A DNA stretch of 40,734 nt from Dichomitus squalens LYAD-421 SS1 (lineage: Eukaryota; Basidiomycota; Agaricomycetes; Polyporales; Polyporaceae), in assembly GCF_000275845.1 (NCBI RefSeq), contig NW_006766934.1, positions 179,125-219,858 of the forward strand, written 5' to 3'. The notes under the pieces were generated by a model. It saw nothing but the letters and a program-made list of their open reading frames with translations, was not told the origin of the DNA and ran no database searches. Positions 22,001-33,612 of this stretch are shown here, one piece after another. How positions within the stretch are numbered: the first letter of the stretch is position 1; each line of letters starts with the position of its first letter. Position numbers and translations under genes: made by a program.

Positions 22001-22484
22001 GTAATAAAGAGATTTATGTGGACATTCAGGCGCAGAGCCTGTCCTGCGTTTGAACTCTCCTATATAAGTCAGAAAACCCGTACATTGGCCGGTATGGCCT
22101 AAGAGGGTTTCTACTGTAGTATGCTTAATTTAATGACCATTCAGAAAGCAGATTTAGCTAGGCCCAGTAGGTAGGCCACCACCACATTCAAACAGGTCAC
22201 CACGCCGCAGGACTTTGTCTAATACAGTGGATCCGTTTCGTACGACTCATCATAACGGGATTACTCGCATGAGGCATCTGGGGTCGCCTGCAGAGTCGCT
22301 GAGCACGTTGAGCACGCCGAGCACGCCGGACACGCATGTTCTTACTGGAGCCAACGCATCCGTCGTTCATGAGGTAACAATAGATTTCTGTTTAGGTGAT
22401 GGTACAACATGTCGTACAGACCACTGCCATAACGATACAAAGCACTGCCTACTCTTACGTGACCTCGATACGTTCACATACACC
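22001..22484. other. Intergenic, no gene seen
   Basis: Contains a short tandem of GAGCACG(C/T)(C/T) words near 22300-22330 and nothing else recognised. Part is probably the 3' untranslated region of the Asteroid-type gene. Confidence 0.5.
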
Positions 22485-25400
22485 TCATGCCTCCGCGTCC
22501 GCTAGGAGAGCGAATAGCCCCTGCGTTTTTGAACTGTTCCCCGACCGCTTGGCAGACGATGTCGTGACAGCAGGAGGGGTGGGGACCCCCTTCGCCGCCT
22601 TCTTCGTCCTTCTCTGCGGCGGAAGTGCGTACGCATCCTCCAGTCCCCCAACGCAAGCCTGCCAAAGCTCGTCTCCAACGACGACCGAGACCCGTCCGCT
22701 CAGGAGGGCGTGACATCTCATCCCAGAAAACTGCCGAGCAGGTGTCGTGATCTTGGAAGAGAGAAGCAGCACTTGCGAAAGCTGTTCAATCGCGTCCAAC
22801 GCGGCAGAAATCTGTGCAACTAGCTGGATGTGTCGCTCCGTGGGTACGATATGGTCCTTCCTCTCCTCGGCAACTTGATCAGCAAGCTGATTGGGGGCGG
22901 GGTCAGACTCCGGCGAGTATAACGAAGCCAAGACAGCTCTTGCTTCGACTTGTGTCCAACGCTCCAAGAATCGCTCCTTTACGCCAGGGCTGTCCAGAGA
23001 CCGCTGGTGCATGGTGCGTACCGCCCACCGCAAGGCCACAACACCCACAAGTCGATCGTCGGGCAAGTGAGCGACAGCCGGTAGATCAGATGCGAGACCG
23101 CGTAGCAACAACGCTCGCCGCAACTCGTACGTCCAGATCTGGGGTGGAAGCACGACGCCCGTACGCGAATCCATAGGGGCGTCGAGCACCACTTCTCTGA
23201 GCATATCGCTCAAAGATGGAACAGTGACCTCCTCTGGGACGAGCCTCGTCCCGCGTCGCACATACTCCGTAACAAGTTTCGGGAGCTTCGCGTGTGAGGA
23301 GCCGCCATTGGAGGTCGACCCTGCCGAGGGCGGAGTTGCCTTCGCTGCACTGTCCTCATCTGCTCCTTCTTTGGAACCATCGAGTTGTTGAAGGGCTCCG
23401 CGCAAGCGAGCGAGGGCATTGGGTATCGGCTCGGCGTCAGAGTCATCCTCCTCGACAACATCGATGAGCTCATCCTCATCCGACTCCTCGTCTTCGTCTT
23501 CTCGTTCGGCCGGGTCAGGTTCGGGAGACATCGGCAAGCCAATACCAGCGTTCAAGATGGCATAGGTCCACAAACGGATCGGCCGCCCAACACTCCTCAG
23601 CACAGTCTCCTTGTCTGGGTCCTCGAGAAACATCCGCGGCCACATGGTTCCAGTTTGTGCCACATCAAGGAGGTGTGGGTCAAGTAGCCCCCGTCTGAAC
23701 GCGCCCACATACCGCTCACGAACGACACCCACGGGGTTGTCACGCTCGGCCTGTTCCGACTTTCTTCCCTCCTCGTGAAGCGCTATCGCCGCATCCCTCT
23801 CCCGCGCCAGTCCAGAGAGTACAGCGAACAGGGGACAAACATCTTGGAGGTGCAGAGGGCAGACTCCGGACGCCCACCTGATCCCTCCGAACTCCTCCTG
23901 GCCCTGTTCCATGCCATCTTCGACCTCGACCCTCGGCACAGCATACTGTAAGGTCGCCTCAACGATTCTCTCCACGATGGCCTCCTTCTCGCCAGTTGCA
24001 AACGTATCTAGGGGGCGGATGAGTAGAGCCGTGACTGCCGCATCGATGAGCTCCATGACGCTCCCGATCGCCCGCTTGCCTCGCCTCTTTCCACCACCGG
24101 ACCCATCGAACGCAGCAGCGAGAAGGCTCGAAAGCGTGGTAGAGACGCGCGAGATACGCTGCGCAAGGGTAAGCTGCCGTTCAAAAAAGAGTCGCTGGAG
24201 GTTCCCGCGTCCCTTCGAACGAATGTCCGCTGTAGTCGCGGGAGCTGGAGCTAAATCATCCGACGCAGGCGCACCGGTGAAGTCATTTCCCAACAAAGCA
24301 CCGAGGAGCGGGAGGAGGGATACGGGGATGTCCAAATGCGTCGCGAGCGTCGTGGGACTGTACACTGTGAATGACAAGGCGAGCTGCCCTTGTGCAGCAG
24401 AGGGTAGATCTGGGGACAGACCGAGGGCACCCAAAGCGTCGGGAGGAAGGATACCTCTTCCAGCCCTCTGAGCCTGGCTAGCTTCGACCTGGCGTTTTTT
24501 CTTTCCCTTCCCTTTCCTTACCGTCCGGAATCCGTCCTCGTCTTCTCCAATAGAAGGGGCCTCCGAGTCTCCTGCGACCGAGACGTTCGACGAGTAGACG
24601 CTACCTTCGACGTCCCATGAGGTCCCATCAGCCGAAGCAGTAGTGAGCGTCCAGACCATTTCATCGAGAGGGATGTAGCCGCGGTAACCCTCCGCATTGA
24701 GTACGATGAAGTCAGAATCGCGCCCAGCGACATACGCGTCCAGTCTGGCTGCAAGCGCAACGGCGTACGGATCCCCTTCTTCGTCGGCAAAATGCAGGTA
24801 AAGTCGCCTCGCGCTCGGACTCTCCGACTGAGCTTGAGAGGTCAGGCTGAGAAGGGTATCGACACAAACGCTATAGGCGAGAGGGGGGAGCATCGCCGTC
24901 TCACGGAGAAAGCGGGGGGAAGAACGGGCTGTGGCGGAAGTGCGGAAGAAGAGAAGGCCGGACTGTATATTGGTCTGTGTTACTCGAGAAATGAGTGTGG
25001 GGAATTTGAGCGCAGGGTAAGGACCTACAGAAAGGAACGTTAGCATCGAGAGTAAGGAGCAATACTCGCGAATGCATATCGTGAGGGATGGGATCTCAAG
25101 TATGACGGGCAGGGGTGGTGTCGCACAGTACTAGTGACAAGACTACCGAAGCGGTAGAGAGGTCAGAAGAGAATCGGCGCTCACCGTCGAAGACGAAATG
25201 TAGCTCTAAGCCAATGTCTACCCAAGCACGGACTACATGCTCGACAAGTCGTGCAAGCTCCGGGTACTCCCCACCAAAAATCCAAGGAAGGTCGGCACAA
25301 TACACAATCTCGTATATGAATCTAAGGAGCAGCAATATCACGGTGAATTCGGTACGGGTAGATGGGAAGAACTCACGACCAAGCATCGACCACTACCGGG

Positions 25401-25495
25401 ATACGCTGGGGATCATTCGTCCGAATTAGTTGGACGGTGCGAGATAGAATGTGCTTGTTCTCGCGAAGGTAGGTGGTGAGGCCATGAACGCCCAT
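22485..25495 (-). CDS. Asteroid-domain (XPG-like nuclease fold) protein
   Basis: Three exons on the minus strand: 25495-25377, 25321-25185, 25024-22485; 931 aa. The start MGVHGLTTYLRENKHILSR is the N-terminal signature of Asteroid/ASTE1 proteins, a branch of the XPG/FEN1 superfamily. It is followed by VVVDAWSFIYEIVYCADLPW, LHFVFDGPYPALK (about residues 80-91), and an XPG-I-like segment DEEGDPYAVALAARLDAYVA ... GRDSDFIVLN (about 166-194). These acidic residues suggest that part of the metal-binding nuclease centre is retained. Human ASTE1 acts in double-strand-break repair; activity here is inference. The C-terminal two thirds is helical with an acidic tract (EREDEDEESDEDELIDVVEE). The second intron, 160 nt, is longer than usual for the window. 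A tRNA-Leu gene lies 128 bp upstream on the same strand. Confidence 0.9.
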
Positions 25496-25596
25496 ATGTG
25501 CCAACAATTCATCGACGTCGGTGTGTGAGTCGAGACAAAACGAATATTGCTTGCTATCTCGCTCCTGTCCACCCGCGGAAGTCCCAAAATGGCAAG

Positions 25597-25602
25597 AAAA
25601 AA
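25597..25602 (-). terminator. RNA polymerase III terminator of tRNA-Leu
   Basis: Six T residues on the minus strand, 20 nt after the tRNA end. A weaker T4 (25615-25618) precedes it. Confidence 0.6.
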
Positions 25603-25622
25603 CCGCATGATCAGAAAACATA

Positions 25623-25723
25623 TGACGACAGTGGGATTCGAACCCACGCCCGTGAGGACCAGATAAGGAAGAGGGTTGAAATCCTCCTGATTCTGGCGGC
25701 TTAGACCGCTCGGCCATATCGCC
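25623..25723 (-). tRNA. tRNA-Leu(CAG) with a ~21-nt intron
   Basis: Minus-strand class II tRNA. Acceptor GGCGATA/TGTCGTC has two G-U pairs, and the discriminator is A, as in Leu. Anticodon stem CCAGA/TCTGG encloses ATCAGG, a 21-nt intron and A, giving anticodon CAG. The variable region is TCCTCACGGGC and the T arm GTGGG-TTCGAAT-CCCAC. The D stem is GCC facing GCC where GGC is expected, leaving one C-C mismatch. Mature length is 80 nt before CCA. It lies 128 bp upstream of the Asteroid-type gene on the same strand. Confidence 0.92.
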
Positions 25724-26290
25724 ATACTGAGTGCGTATACAGTTATATATTATATTGATACGGGGACACAATGTAAGCCAAGACAGCACGAGCTACTTAT
25801 GTGTAGGCGAACAGTACTTACTATGCGAGCTATGTACCGAAGTTTATGCAAGCGGCCGACCCCAATGTTGATCCTGACCACCCAAGTACATGCATTCATC
25901 TTCCTAGGAAGATGACAGATGACCACACTGACCGATGAAGCCCAAACGTTTCTACTAGATTAGCGGAGCGATACCATAAATGAATGCATGCATTTCATCG
26001 TGACTCGTAATACATAGATACATAGTCTGAACTTCGTCGAGATCATCATACTCACACGGACGCGAATCTGGGAGAGGCCGGAGCGGCATGAACAGGAGAA
26101 AAAGGAGAGTTGTAGTGTAGACATACAGCCCAATTAACAGTAGTGGGTAAGCGTTTCTGGACAAAGAGCGAAGAAATCGGAGGGCGGGAGAGAGGAAGGA
26201 GGAAGGTCGAGGCATGTACGGCAAGTCAAGAATCGGAAAGCGTAAGCGACAGAGAATGAAACGTCAAACGAGAAGAGGGGAGAGAAAAGT
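25724..26290. other. 3' region of the BUD4-like gene, with one small ORF
   Basis: No gene is firmly supported. A minus-strand ORF (26215-25955, 86 aa) starts MPRPSSFLSPALRFLRSLSR and has one strongly hydrophobic segment (LLLIGLYVYTTTLLFLLF). It lies where the 3' untranslated region of the BUD4-like gene should be, so it is probably chance. Confidence 0.4.
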
Positions 26291-29200
26291 CTATGATGAA
26301 ACAGAAGTGGAGGATGGGGGCCCAGATCCCTGCGCTTGCGCCGCGTGCTTCAGCTGCTCTTGTCGTTGGAAGAGGAGCTCGGCCCACAGGGGATTTGGAG
26401 GGATCCGGCCAACGAGTGCCTTAAGTATGTTGACCCTAGATCGAACCGTTAACGTTCTGTCCGCGGGCGCAACGATGCAAAGACTCACCAGTCATCCTTC
26501 TCCTGCTCCGTATCCGCGACGAATGTGATGTGCTCGGAGCCGAACTTGAGTTGGAAGCCGTGTCTGCCGGCACCGAATGCGTCGTCGTCGTCATAGCTGT
26601 GCGCCGTTCCTCCCGACGCAGGGCTTTGTATGGGTTCCTTGCGACCGTCGTCGACTGCCGTTGCCTTCCGGAGATCTATGCTCGCGATAGCGCGCCTCGT
26701 CACGTCATTGTATGCGATGAGGCTGCACCCAATGATCCTCAGATGTCGACGGCGAAGGACCTGCATGCGAGATATCAGTCCAGTCCATTCAAGCGCCCAC
26801 ACAAACAGACAGCTCACGTTGCAGTCACCACCCAGTTGCGTCAACGTGCCCTGCATGTAGCAAGACTTGTGCCATCGCGTGTGCGTCAGCCCCCGATGAC
26901 ACTCCTCCAAGCTCTGTGGCAGCTGCTCAGGCGGAATACCCGGCAGCGGCGGCAACCTGAAGATATGCAGGACGATCTCGCCGACCTGCATGACCTGGAC
27001 GGCCGTGCCCACTTGCGTCTTCTGGCCGATGAGCGGGAAGGTGGTCTCCATGAGCCGGGTATCGCAATGCGGCGCGATGTCCTTGAACGAGATGAACGCA
27101 CGCGCGAGCGTCCCGTCCGGCTTGAGGTACCGCGCCAGGTTCTCCGGCAGTTTGAAGGTGGGAGCTGGCGCGTGTGGAGGAGGAGGAGGCGGCACTGGGG
27201 ACGCAGCGCGTTGGGCGGTCTTTCCCTTCTTGGGGGAGCCGAACAGGAAGCTGCGCATGCCACCGCTCTTTGCGTGGTTACTGCCGCCCTTCGAAGCAGG
27301 CGGTGGAAGAGGCTGCGGTGGCGGCCGTGGTTGTGGAGGAGGCTGGCACGCCTTGAACTGTGCGACGACGTGAGGGTCTCTCTTGACCTTGATCGTCAAC
27401 GTGAACTCAAGCTTGCTGTGTTCGATCCTGCAAACAAGCAGTCAGACCCGTTTCTCGCACCGGAGTAGAGAGACACTCACAGCTCGAACTCTTGGTCAAT
27501 CGCGCAATCCTTGCCAAGAGCGGCATCCGGCGTGGTCACAAAGTGTATGCCGTTGTTCAAAGTACAAGTGATGACGGTGGGCTCCGCAGGCACCGGGACG
27601 TCGAGGTTCCTCAGACCAACAACTGAAGCAGTAGGGAGCAGGGAGTCAGTGTGCTTCGCCATCCGATGCACAGCGACAACACACACCTTTCACGAAGACC
27701 TTGCCGTGCGCCTTCCCGTTCTTCTGCTGCTCGCGAAGCTCCTTGAGCTGCTTCGCGTGCTCGTTCTGCGGTCCCGCGTGTCAGTCGTGCTGAGCGACAG
27801 ACGGTGGCTGCCCGGGCACTCACCATATCCGACGGCCTCCGGATCGTGCGCCAGGCCTTTCCTGAGTTCGTCTCGCCATTCGCGTGCGGCGCGTCCGCGG
27901 ACGCGTAGATCGTCTCCGAATGCTCCCGCACCTGGTACTTCTGCAAACGTCCACACACGTGCATCAGCATAACCGCTTTCTCCTAGCCAAGATTCATACG
28001 ACTGCTCACGGCGCGCGTCCTGCCTTCGCGCTTCTTCAACTCCCGGTTGATTGTCGCAGCGAGGGGCGCGTCGTCGTCTTTCATCGGCGTTACATCCAAC
28101 AGCCCGTCGTCCGCGGAGCTCTTCGCCCGTCGGTGGACCGCCGCTTGCGCAAGCGTCGACCGTCCGGCAACGCCGAGAGCAGACGCTGGACGCGGTGCGA
28201 CGACGATCTCGGGCGCAGGCGAGCCCCTCTCGCTCTCTTCCTCGTACTCTGCCCGTCTCTGCTCGCGCTTCTTGGCGAGGATGAGCTGCTCGCGCGCACG
28301 CCGGGCGTCTTTCGGTGGGGGAGGCGGCGGCGGTGGAGAAGGATTCGCCGAGCGCGCTGAGGGAAGAGATTTCGGAACGGCAGACAGCGGAGTGGCGCGG
28401 TCGAGCCCCACGTCTATGTCCATGGCCATGCCATCTTCATCGCGGACGATATCCGGCAACGAGAACGTCGCGCCTCTGACTCCCTCGACCTTCACGCTCC
28501 CAAACGACTTCCCCTCCGCATTGCCCGGCTCTCCGCTCTCCTCCTCTGTAGACAAAACGGACGCCTCGGTACCCGCCGACACGGCGGACGAGTCCGCCCC
28601 CGCCCCGTGCCCTATATCCTCCATCAGCCGGTCCAGCGCGCTCACGTCTCCGAGGTGCACGCCCCCATGAACGCTCTCGCTCCTGCTGTGCCGCTTCGCC
28701 CGAGCCGCGATCCCGACGCCCAGGCCCGCGCTCACGCTCATCCCCTCCTCCCCCAGGCCGAACCCGTGCTCGAAGTCGAGCTCCAGGCCGGCAAACGCGC
28801 GTTTCGCGTCCATCTTCGCGTCGCCCCCTCCGGCCGCGCCGTCGACGATGTCGATCGTGTACGCGCGCTGGATGACGGAGGGAGACGGGCGTGGCGGGTC
28901 TATCGGCTGGGGCTCGGGGTCGACGGAGACGACGCCGTCGTGGGTGGGGTTCTGCCCGCGGGCCATCACTCTGGAGCTGCGGGGCGGCTCGTCCCCCGGC
29001 TCCGTCGCCCGTGAGACGTCTGCCTCGGCATCACTGCGGGCAGACTCCTCGACGACAGTAGGGACAGGGCTGCTGCCAACCGAGAGCACCTCCTCGCTCT
29101 TGCGGCGAAGCAGCCGCTCCTGGACCGCCTCGCGCGTGATCAGCGGGCTCGCCCGTCGGTGCGTGTTCCCAATGCTCCCCAAGCTCGACGTGCTCGACGG

Positions 29201-30625
29201 CTTGAACAGCTGGCGCGGGAATGGCGACCCAGAGCCCGACCGCGGCGAGTTCAGTCGCGACGCCGTCAGGCTCGGGGTTGTACGCGCTTCCAAGGACCGG
29301 TTGAGCGCGCGCTCGAAGGAACGATCCAGCGACCTGTCGAGGGGCGTACCAGAGCGCGACCGAGGAGACGAGTCGGCGACAGGAGCAAACACGTCTCCTT
29401 CCAACGCGGTGTCGGCAAGGAGGGAGGCGCTGTCGAGGTTCGTGAGCGACACCTCGGAATGCCCGATGGACAGGTTCGAGGGGTCTTCGAGGGAATCGTT
29501 GGAGCGGACCGAGCGGAGGGAGTGGAAGGACTCTTCGAGGCCCGGCGGAGGGTCTTCGTCCTTGATTTGAGGCTGTGAGTCTTCTGGCTGAGGCTCTGTA
29601 TTTTGTGATCAGTACGCAACGTACGGTAGCAGGCGATAGAGGTCGATAGGATGGAAGACCCAAGCCACACTTTTACGAGCTGTGGAGACACGCGCCCGGA
29701 GAGAACAATCAAGACACTTACGTATACTGTGGGATGACGAACCTTCGTGGGGGGAGGCCTGGCGCGGAGGCCGAGGATGCTTGGCGGGAGATGGAGAGGG
29801 AGGAAGCAGTTCGACGTCCTCCTCGTCTTCTGATCGGGGAGGCGTGTGCGGACGGGCGGCCTGCAGGATCGAGTCGACGAGCCCCGTGATGCTGTCGTCG
29901 CCTGGCTGCAGACCGGACTCAAAGCTATCCTCCATCGACTGGTCCTCTTCCTGAGTGTCGTAGCTGAAGCCGTGGCTGTAGATGCCGTCGTCCAGGTACT
30001 CGTCCAGACCGTCTTCCTCTGCCGAGAACTCGAGGACGTCGCAGCGTTCGTCAAACGTGACTGTCTTGCGACGGTGGTGGCGCTGTTCGCCGACGCTGCG
30101 GGGACCGACTACCTTGCGCGAGCTCGACAGCACGCCACGGACAGGGGAGGGAACGGGAATGGCGGACTGAGGCAGCTCCCTCAGTTTCACCTTGGGCGGG
30201 ACGAGAGGCGGGGGCGGGTCGGAGGAGGACTCTGAAGAGTGGCGAAAGGGGCTTTTGGTGACTGGCTCCTTCTGTAACAGGCCCTGGAAACCCTTGGATT
30301 GTCTTCGCTTGAACCCGAGTGGCTTCTCATTTTCCGCTTGGGAGTGCATAGAGTCTGGACGGGGACGCTTTTCGCCGCTGACCTTGCGGGGCGAGGCGAG
30401 TGCGTGGGGGATGAGGGTGCGAAAGGGGCTCTTGGTGACGAGATTGTTGTCGCGCACATGCTTGAAGGAGGTGGACGAGCGACGGGCGACCTGGACGTGA
30501 CTTGCGGACTGGCGGGGGCCGGGGGACGGGTGCTTGTTGATGCGGAGCGGGGTCGTGGGGCGGGCGGGGTCTGGCTCGGGGGAATTGGACTGCAATCGCT
30601 CGCGGAGGGGATGCGCGGAGCTCAT
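26291..30625 (-). CDS. BUD4: Bud4/anillin-like septation protein with PH domain
   Basis: Eight exons on the minus strand: 30625-29722, 29595-28010, 27940-27824, 27765-27687, 27622-27481, 27427-26818, 26760-26489, 26435-26291; 1284 aa. All seven introns are GT-AG and keep frame. Residues 1 to about 850 are Ser/Pro-rich and disordered, with VTKSPFR twice (about 73 and 130) and KTVTFDERCDVLEFSAEED. The fungal anillin-homology region starts around 890 (AWRTIRRPSDMNEHAKQLKE, GKVFVKVVGLRNLDVPVP, GIHFVTTPDAALGKDCAIDQ). A PH domain spans about 1132-1265 (YMQGTLTQLGGDCN, VLRRRHLRIIGCSLIAYN, HGFQLKFGSEHITFVADTEQ). The protein ends after GRIPPNPLWAELLFQRQEQ. Bud4/anillin proteins scaffold septins and the contractile ring at the division site; the PH domain binds membrane lipid. 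A poly-Pro stretch lies between the two. The ninth-codon-upstream leader was rejected because it starts with a non-ATG codon. Confidence 0.93.
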
Positions 30626-30810
30626 CGCACGAGGCGGCGGCGGGGACGGCACAGACGACGAGCAGAGTTGATTGTTTGGGGAGTCGTGAGAACAGCGCCG
30701 GCCGCGTCCGCCTTCCTTTGTTCAACAACGCGCCCGTCACATGATCGCGTCCCTGCCCCGCGCTCCCCACCGCCGCCCTCCTCTCCTTCGGCCACCGACG
30801 TCGGCGACCG
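30626..30810. promoter_or_regulatory. Divergent promoter, BUD4-like / hypothetical
   Basis: The 185 bp between divergent start codons must carry both promoters. It contains no clear TATA box; a CACATGATC word lies near 30737. Confidence 0.5.
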
Positions 30811-31755
30811 ATGTCGGGGCACAACGTCGCCATCCAACGCATCTCCAACGCCGTCTCTGCCCCCGCCTTCGACATCGCCGACGGAACCCTCCGCCGCCAC
30901 GTCTACAATGACATCAAAGACAACGTGCTGCCCTTGGTCCCGTCCACCGCCACCCCGCCGCTCCCCGTCCTCGTCTACGCCGTCCACAACATCATCCAGC
31001 CCTCCTTTGTCCTCGGCCAGATTCCCGACCTCCTCTCCCTCCTCGCCCACATCGAGGTCTTTCGCCTCAACACAATAGAAAAAATCAACCGCATCCTCCG
31101 CAGAGACAAAACACTCCGCAGAGATCGCAGTCCGTCAGTTCGTCTGCTCGCCGACCATGACCGCGACGACCTCGAGCGCATCGTCTCACCGTCCCGCGTA
31201 CAGGCCGCACGCAAGGTCTACCGCCAGATTGTCCACGGTTGTTCTCTCCTCGTACGTGTTTCCTTGTCCATTCAGACCGTTCATCCTCACTCTTTGTCCA
31301 GCATATCCACCACATATGGTGCACATCCCCCGGGGGTCCCTCGCCCCTCCACTACCTCATCCAGTACTTTCCCTACTTTGTCCAACGCGACCAAGATGCC
31401 GCCCCACAGTGCACTGCCGCCCTCAGCACCTACCCCTGGCACTACAACCTCTCCCGCCCCGAGCAGCGCGAGAATGAGGAGATCGGCGAGGTCGCCGCCA
31501 ACTTCATCCTTGGCGCCTCCCAGTACCTCGACGACAAGGAAGGCTACTGCCGCGAGAACGGGCGCGTTTTTTCGCCACCTCTCGCTCGTCCTCCGGCTGA
31601 CATCGATCAACAGATACGACGCAGATGAGCCGTTCGAGGCGATCTTTCCCCCGCCCCGCCAGGATGCGAACGTGAACGCGATCGACAAGTACATGAGTGT
31701 CGTCACCGGCGCAGCAGACACCCTGCAAGCCATCCTCGAGGACGCCGAAAGCTGA
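30811..31755 (+). CDS. Hypothetical protein, frameshifted in a T6 run
   Basis: Exon 1 is 30811-31251 (147 codons) and exon 2 is 31302-31755, separated by a 50-nt intron (GTACGT...GTCCAG). Up to the T6 run at 31567-31572 the frame reads ...YLDDKEGYCRENGRVF. After it, the frame that looks coding (RHLSLVLRLTSINRYDADEP ... TGAADTLQAILEDAES) is one base off. Without correction the protein stops at 31628. With one T fewer the two halves join into about 297 aa. No splice pair fits: the nearest donor would be a weak GC site. The product is mostly helical, with an Arg-rich patch (ILRRDKTLRRDRSP). I do not recognise a family. Either the assembly has a homopolymer error or this allele is truncated. Confidence 0.75.
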   Translation: MSGHNVAIQRISNAVSAPAFDIADGTLRRHVYNDIKDNVLPLVPSTATPPLPVLVYAVHNIIQPSFVLGQIPDLLSLLAHIEVFRLNTIEKINRILRRDKTLRRDRSPSVRLLADHDRDDLERIVSPSRVQAARKVYRQIVHGCSLLVRVSLSIQTVHPHSLSSISTTYGAHPPGVPRPSTTSSSTFPTLSNATKMPPHSALPPSAPTPGTTTSPAPSSARMRRSARSPPTSSLAPPSTSTTRKATAARTGAFFRHLSLVLRLTSINRYDADEPFEAIFPPPRQDANVNAIDKYMSVVTGAADTLQAILEDAES

Positions 31756-32575
31756 CAGGTCGGCTGGCCCGCAAAGCCCCCTTTGGCCGTGATCGTGACC
31801 CACACTTGGATATGCCGACTCAGCTTGCGGATCTCATGGTGCGTGACACGGGTCCCAGCACGCCACCAGCGGCCGTGGTTCATTTACTTGCAGTGTGCTG
31901 CACGCCCGTTCTCTACGTCGCAAACTTGGTAGCTGCCCTCGGTGCACTCCGCAGATCACACTGCGGTGCGTAGCTGCTGTCAGTGCGATTCCGGACCGCT
32001 CTCTTTCGTTCCAGCTTGTAACGTAGCGTTGTTCCCATAGCTTTCCTAATCGCAGCATCGCGTTCCATACGCAAATGCTCGTAACCTGCTAGAAGAAACT
32101 CTCAAGCGGCGGCCTGGTCGCGCATATAGCAACGCGGCCAAGTGAACAGAGCGATATCCGCCTGATGTTCAGAGCACCCACGCTAGCAGCCACTTTCGGC
32201 TCTCGTTCGGAGCTGGTCTGGAGATCCACCATGCAGCTCTGCCTCCCCCCTCCTGTTGAGAAGAACTGTACTGTGTATGGAGCTCGTGCGCGGCATCTAG
32301 AACCTGTCCATGCGACTATACAACCCCGCTCCGCCCCCAATCATCCAGAAACTCGTCTGCGAGGACCGTTGCCCACCACTCCACTATGGCATGTCGGTAT
32401 GAATTGCTATACGCGCGAACGGACGGGAACGTTCGACAACCTTGTACCCGTCGATACCTCATATTCGTATCTACACAGACCAAGGCTCTCCTTCCCGGAC
32501 TCGCGACACGCGATTGCGCAGACGCCCTCCCACTCCTCGTCGGGAGACGGAACGCGGGGAAAGCGGCCGTCCCGG
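31756..32575. other. Intergenic, no gene seen
   Basis: Only short frames without coding character. It separates the last host gene from the retrotransposon block. Confidence 0.5.
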
Positions 32576-33459
32576 TGTAGCGCCCGCGTCGTGCGCTACT
32601 ACTCTTCTCTCCTTTCGTACCTGATCGACTCCGTGCTTCGGGATTGTCTCTCCTCTATCTCTGCTTCTCTTATCTTACTTGTACCTGGCCCGAGTCTTCC
32701 CGAACCTTAGACTTACTATAGCGCCCGAAAATCCATATATAAGACAAGACTCTGTATGTACAACAATCTAGCGTTCAATCGAGACTCTCATAACCTGTCA
32801 GTACCTCGAGCGAACCTCTCCGATTCCCTCTCGTGATGCGCCACCTACCCCTTCGGGCCAGCGAGCGCGTCATATTTTTGACAGCTAATAGGCGTGTTCA
32901 ATTCTTGTCGCTCGCTCATTTCTTCGCGCGCCTACCGGGCGCCTGCCCACCTGGATTTAAGGTCAGCTCAAGCGCCTGTAGCAAAGCGAGCAGAGGTGCG
33001 CAGGCAGCGGGTGCAGCGAGATCGACGGGATGGTCCTATGCTAGGTTTGTTATACCCAGAAAACCTGTCTGGAGAGTGGATGGATACATCGGGAGAGCGT
33101 TATAGACTCGTTGCTCGAGAATAATCGTACACAATGCGCCCAAATCCGAACCACATTCGGCACAACATACATACGGTTCACCTGGGGTTGCCGCTGTAAG
33201 CCTGATGGCAATTGGACCCAAAACCTTGCGGGACGACTTCGTGTCTCAAGTCATAGAGCTCTCTAGATACCAAATCGTCAAGTTTTCGCGGCGCTCCTTA
33301 ATCCCAGCTCGCGACCCTCTGTTGCACCCGCCGCCTGCTCCTCTGCTTGCTGTGCTACAGGCGCTTGATCTGACCTTGAATCCAGGTAGGCAGGCGCCCG
33401 TTAAGCGCGCGACGAAATGAGCGAGCGACAAGAATTGAACATGCCTAGTCTCTCGACAA
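32576..33459 (+). repeat. Presumed 5' LTR and leader, split by a MITE
   Basis: TGTAGCGCCC begins the stretch and ...CTCTCGACA ends it near 33458, before a CT-rich leader leading to gag. TATATAA at 32736-32742 could start the genomic RNA. There is no second copy here to confirm the ends, and no primer-binding site was identified with confidence. Confidence 0.4.
32891..33445. mobile_element. MITE with ~130-bp inverted repeats and TA flanks
   Basis: The left arm (32891 to about 33020) and the right arm (about 33315 to 33445, read on the minus strand) match closely. The arms begin GGCGTGTTCAATTCTTGTCG and GGCATGTTCAATTCTTGTCG and share CTCAAGCGCCTGTAGCA and AAGGTCAG. Each end touches TA (32889-32890, 33446-33447), as for Tc1/mariner-type insertions. 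The 555-bp element has no transposase. It sits within the presumed LTR, so it is younger than that element. Confidence 0.85.
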
Positions 33460-33612
33460 CAACCATCTCACTCTCGTCTCTATCTCTCTCTCTCTTCCTC
33501 GTCGACTGGGCCTCCTCCGAGTCTGATCAACTCGGGACTCCTTTCGACGACCTATATCGCACGTTCCCGTTCTCTCTCTCCCTGTTAGCTAACCTATTAT
33601 AAAAACCCAGAC

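Noticed and set aside
26530..27468. 312-codon plus-strand ORF
   Set aside because: Antisense to the anillin/PH-domain exons of the BUD4-like gene, whose motifs are clear on the minus strand.
31559..31620. GC-AG intron explaining the frame change in the hypothetical gene
   Set aside because: The only fitting donor is GGGCGCGT, a poor match to GC-AG donors, and the sequence it would remove (RHLSLVLRLTSI) looks coding.
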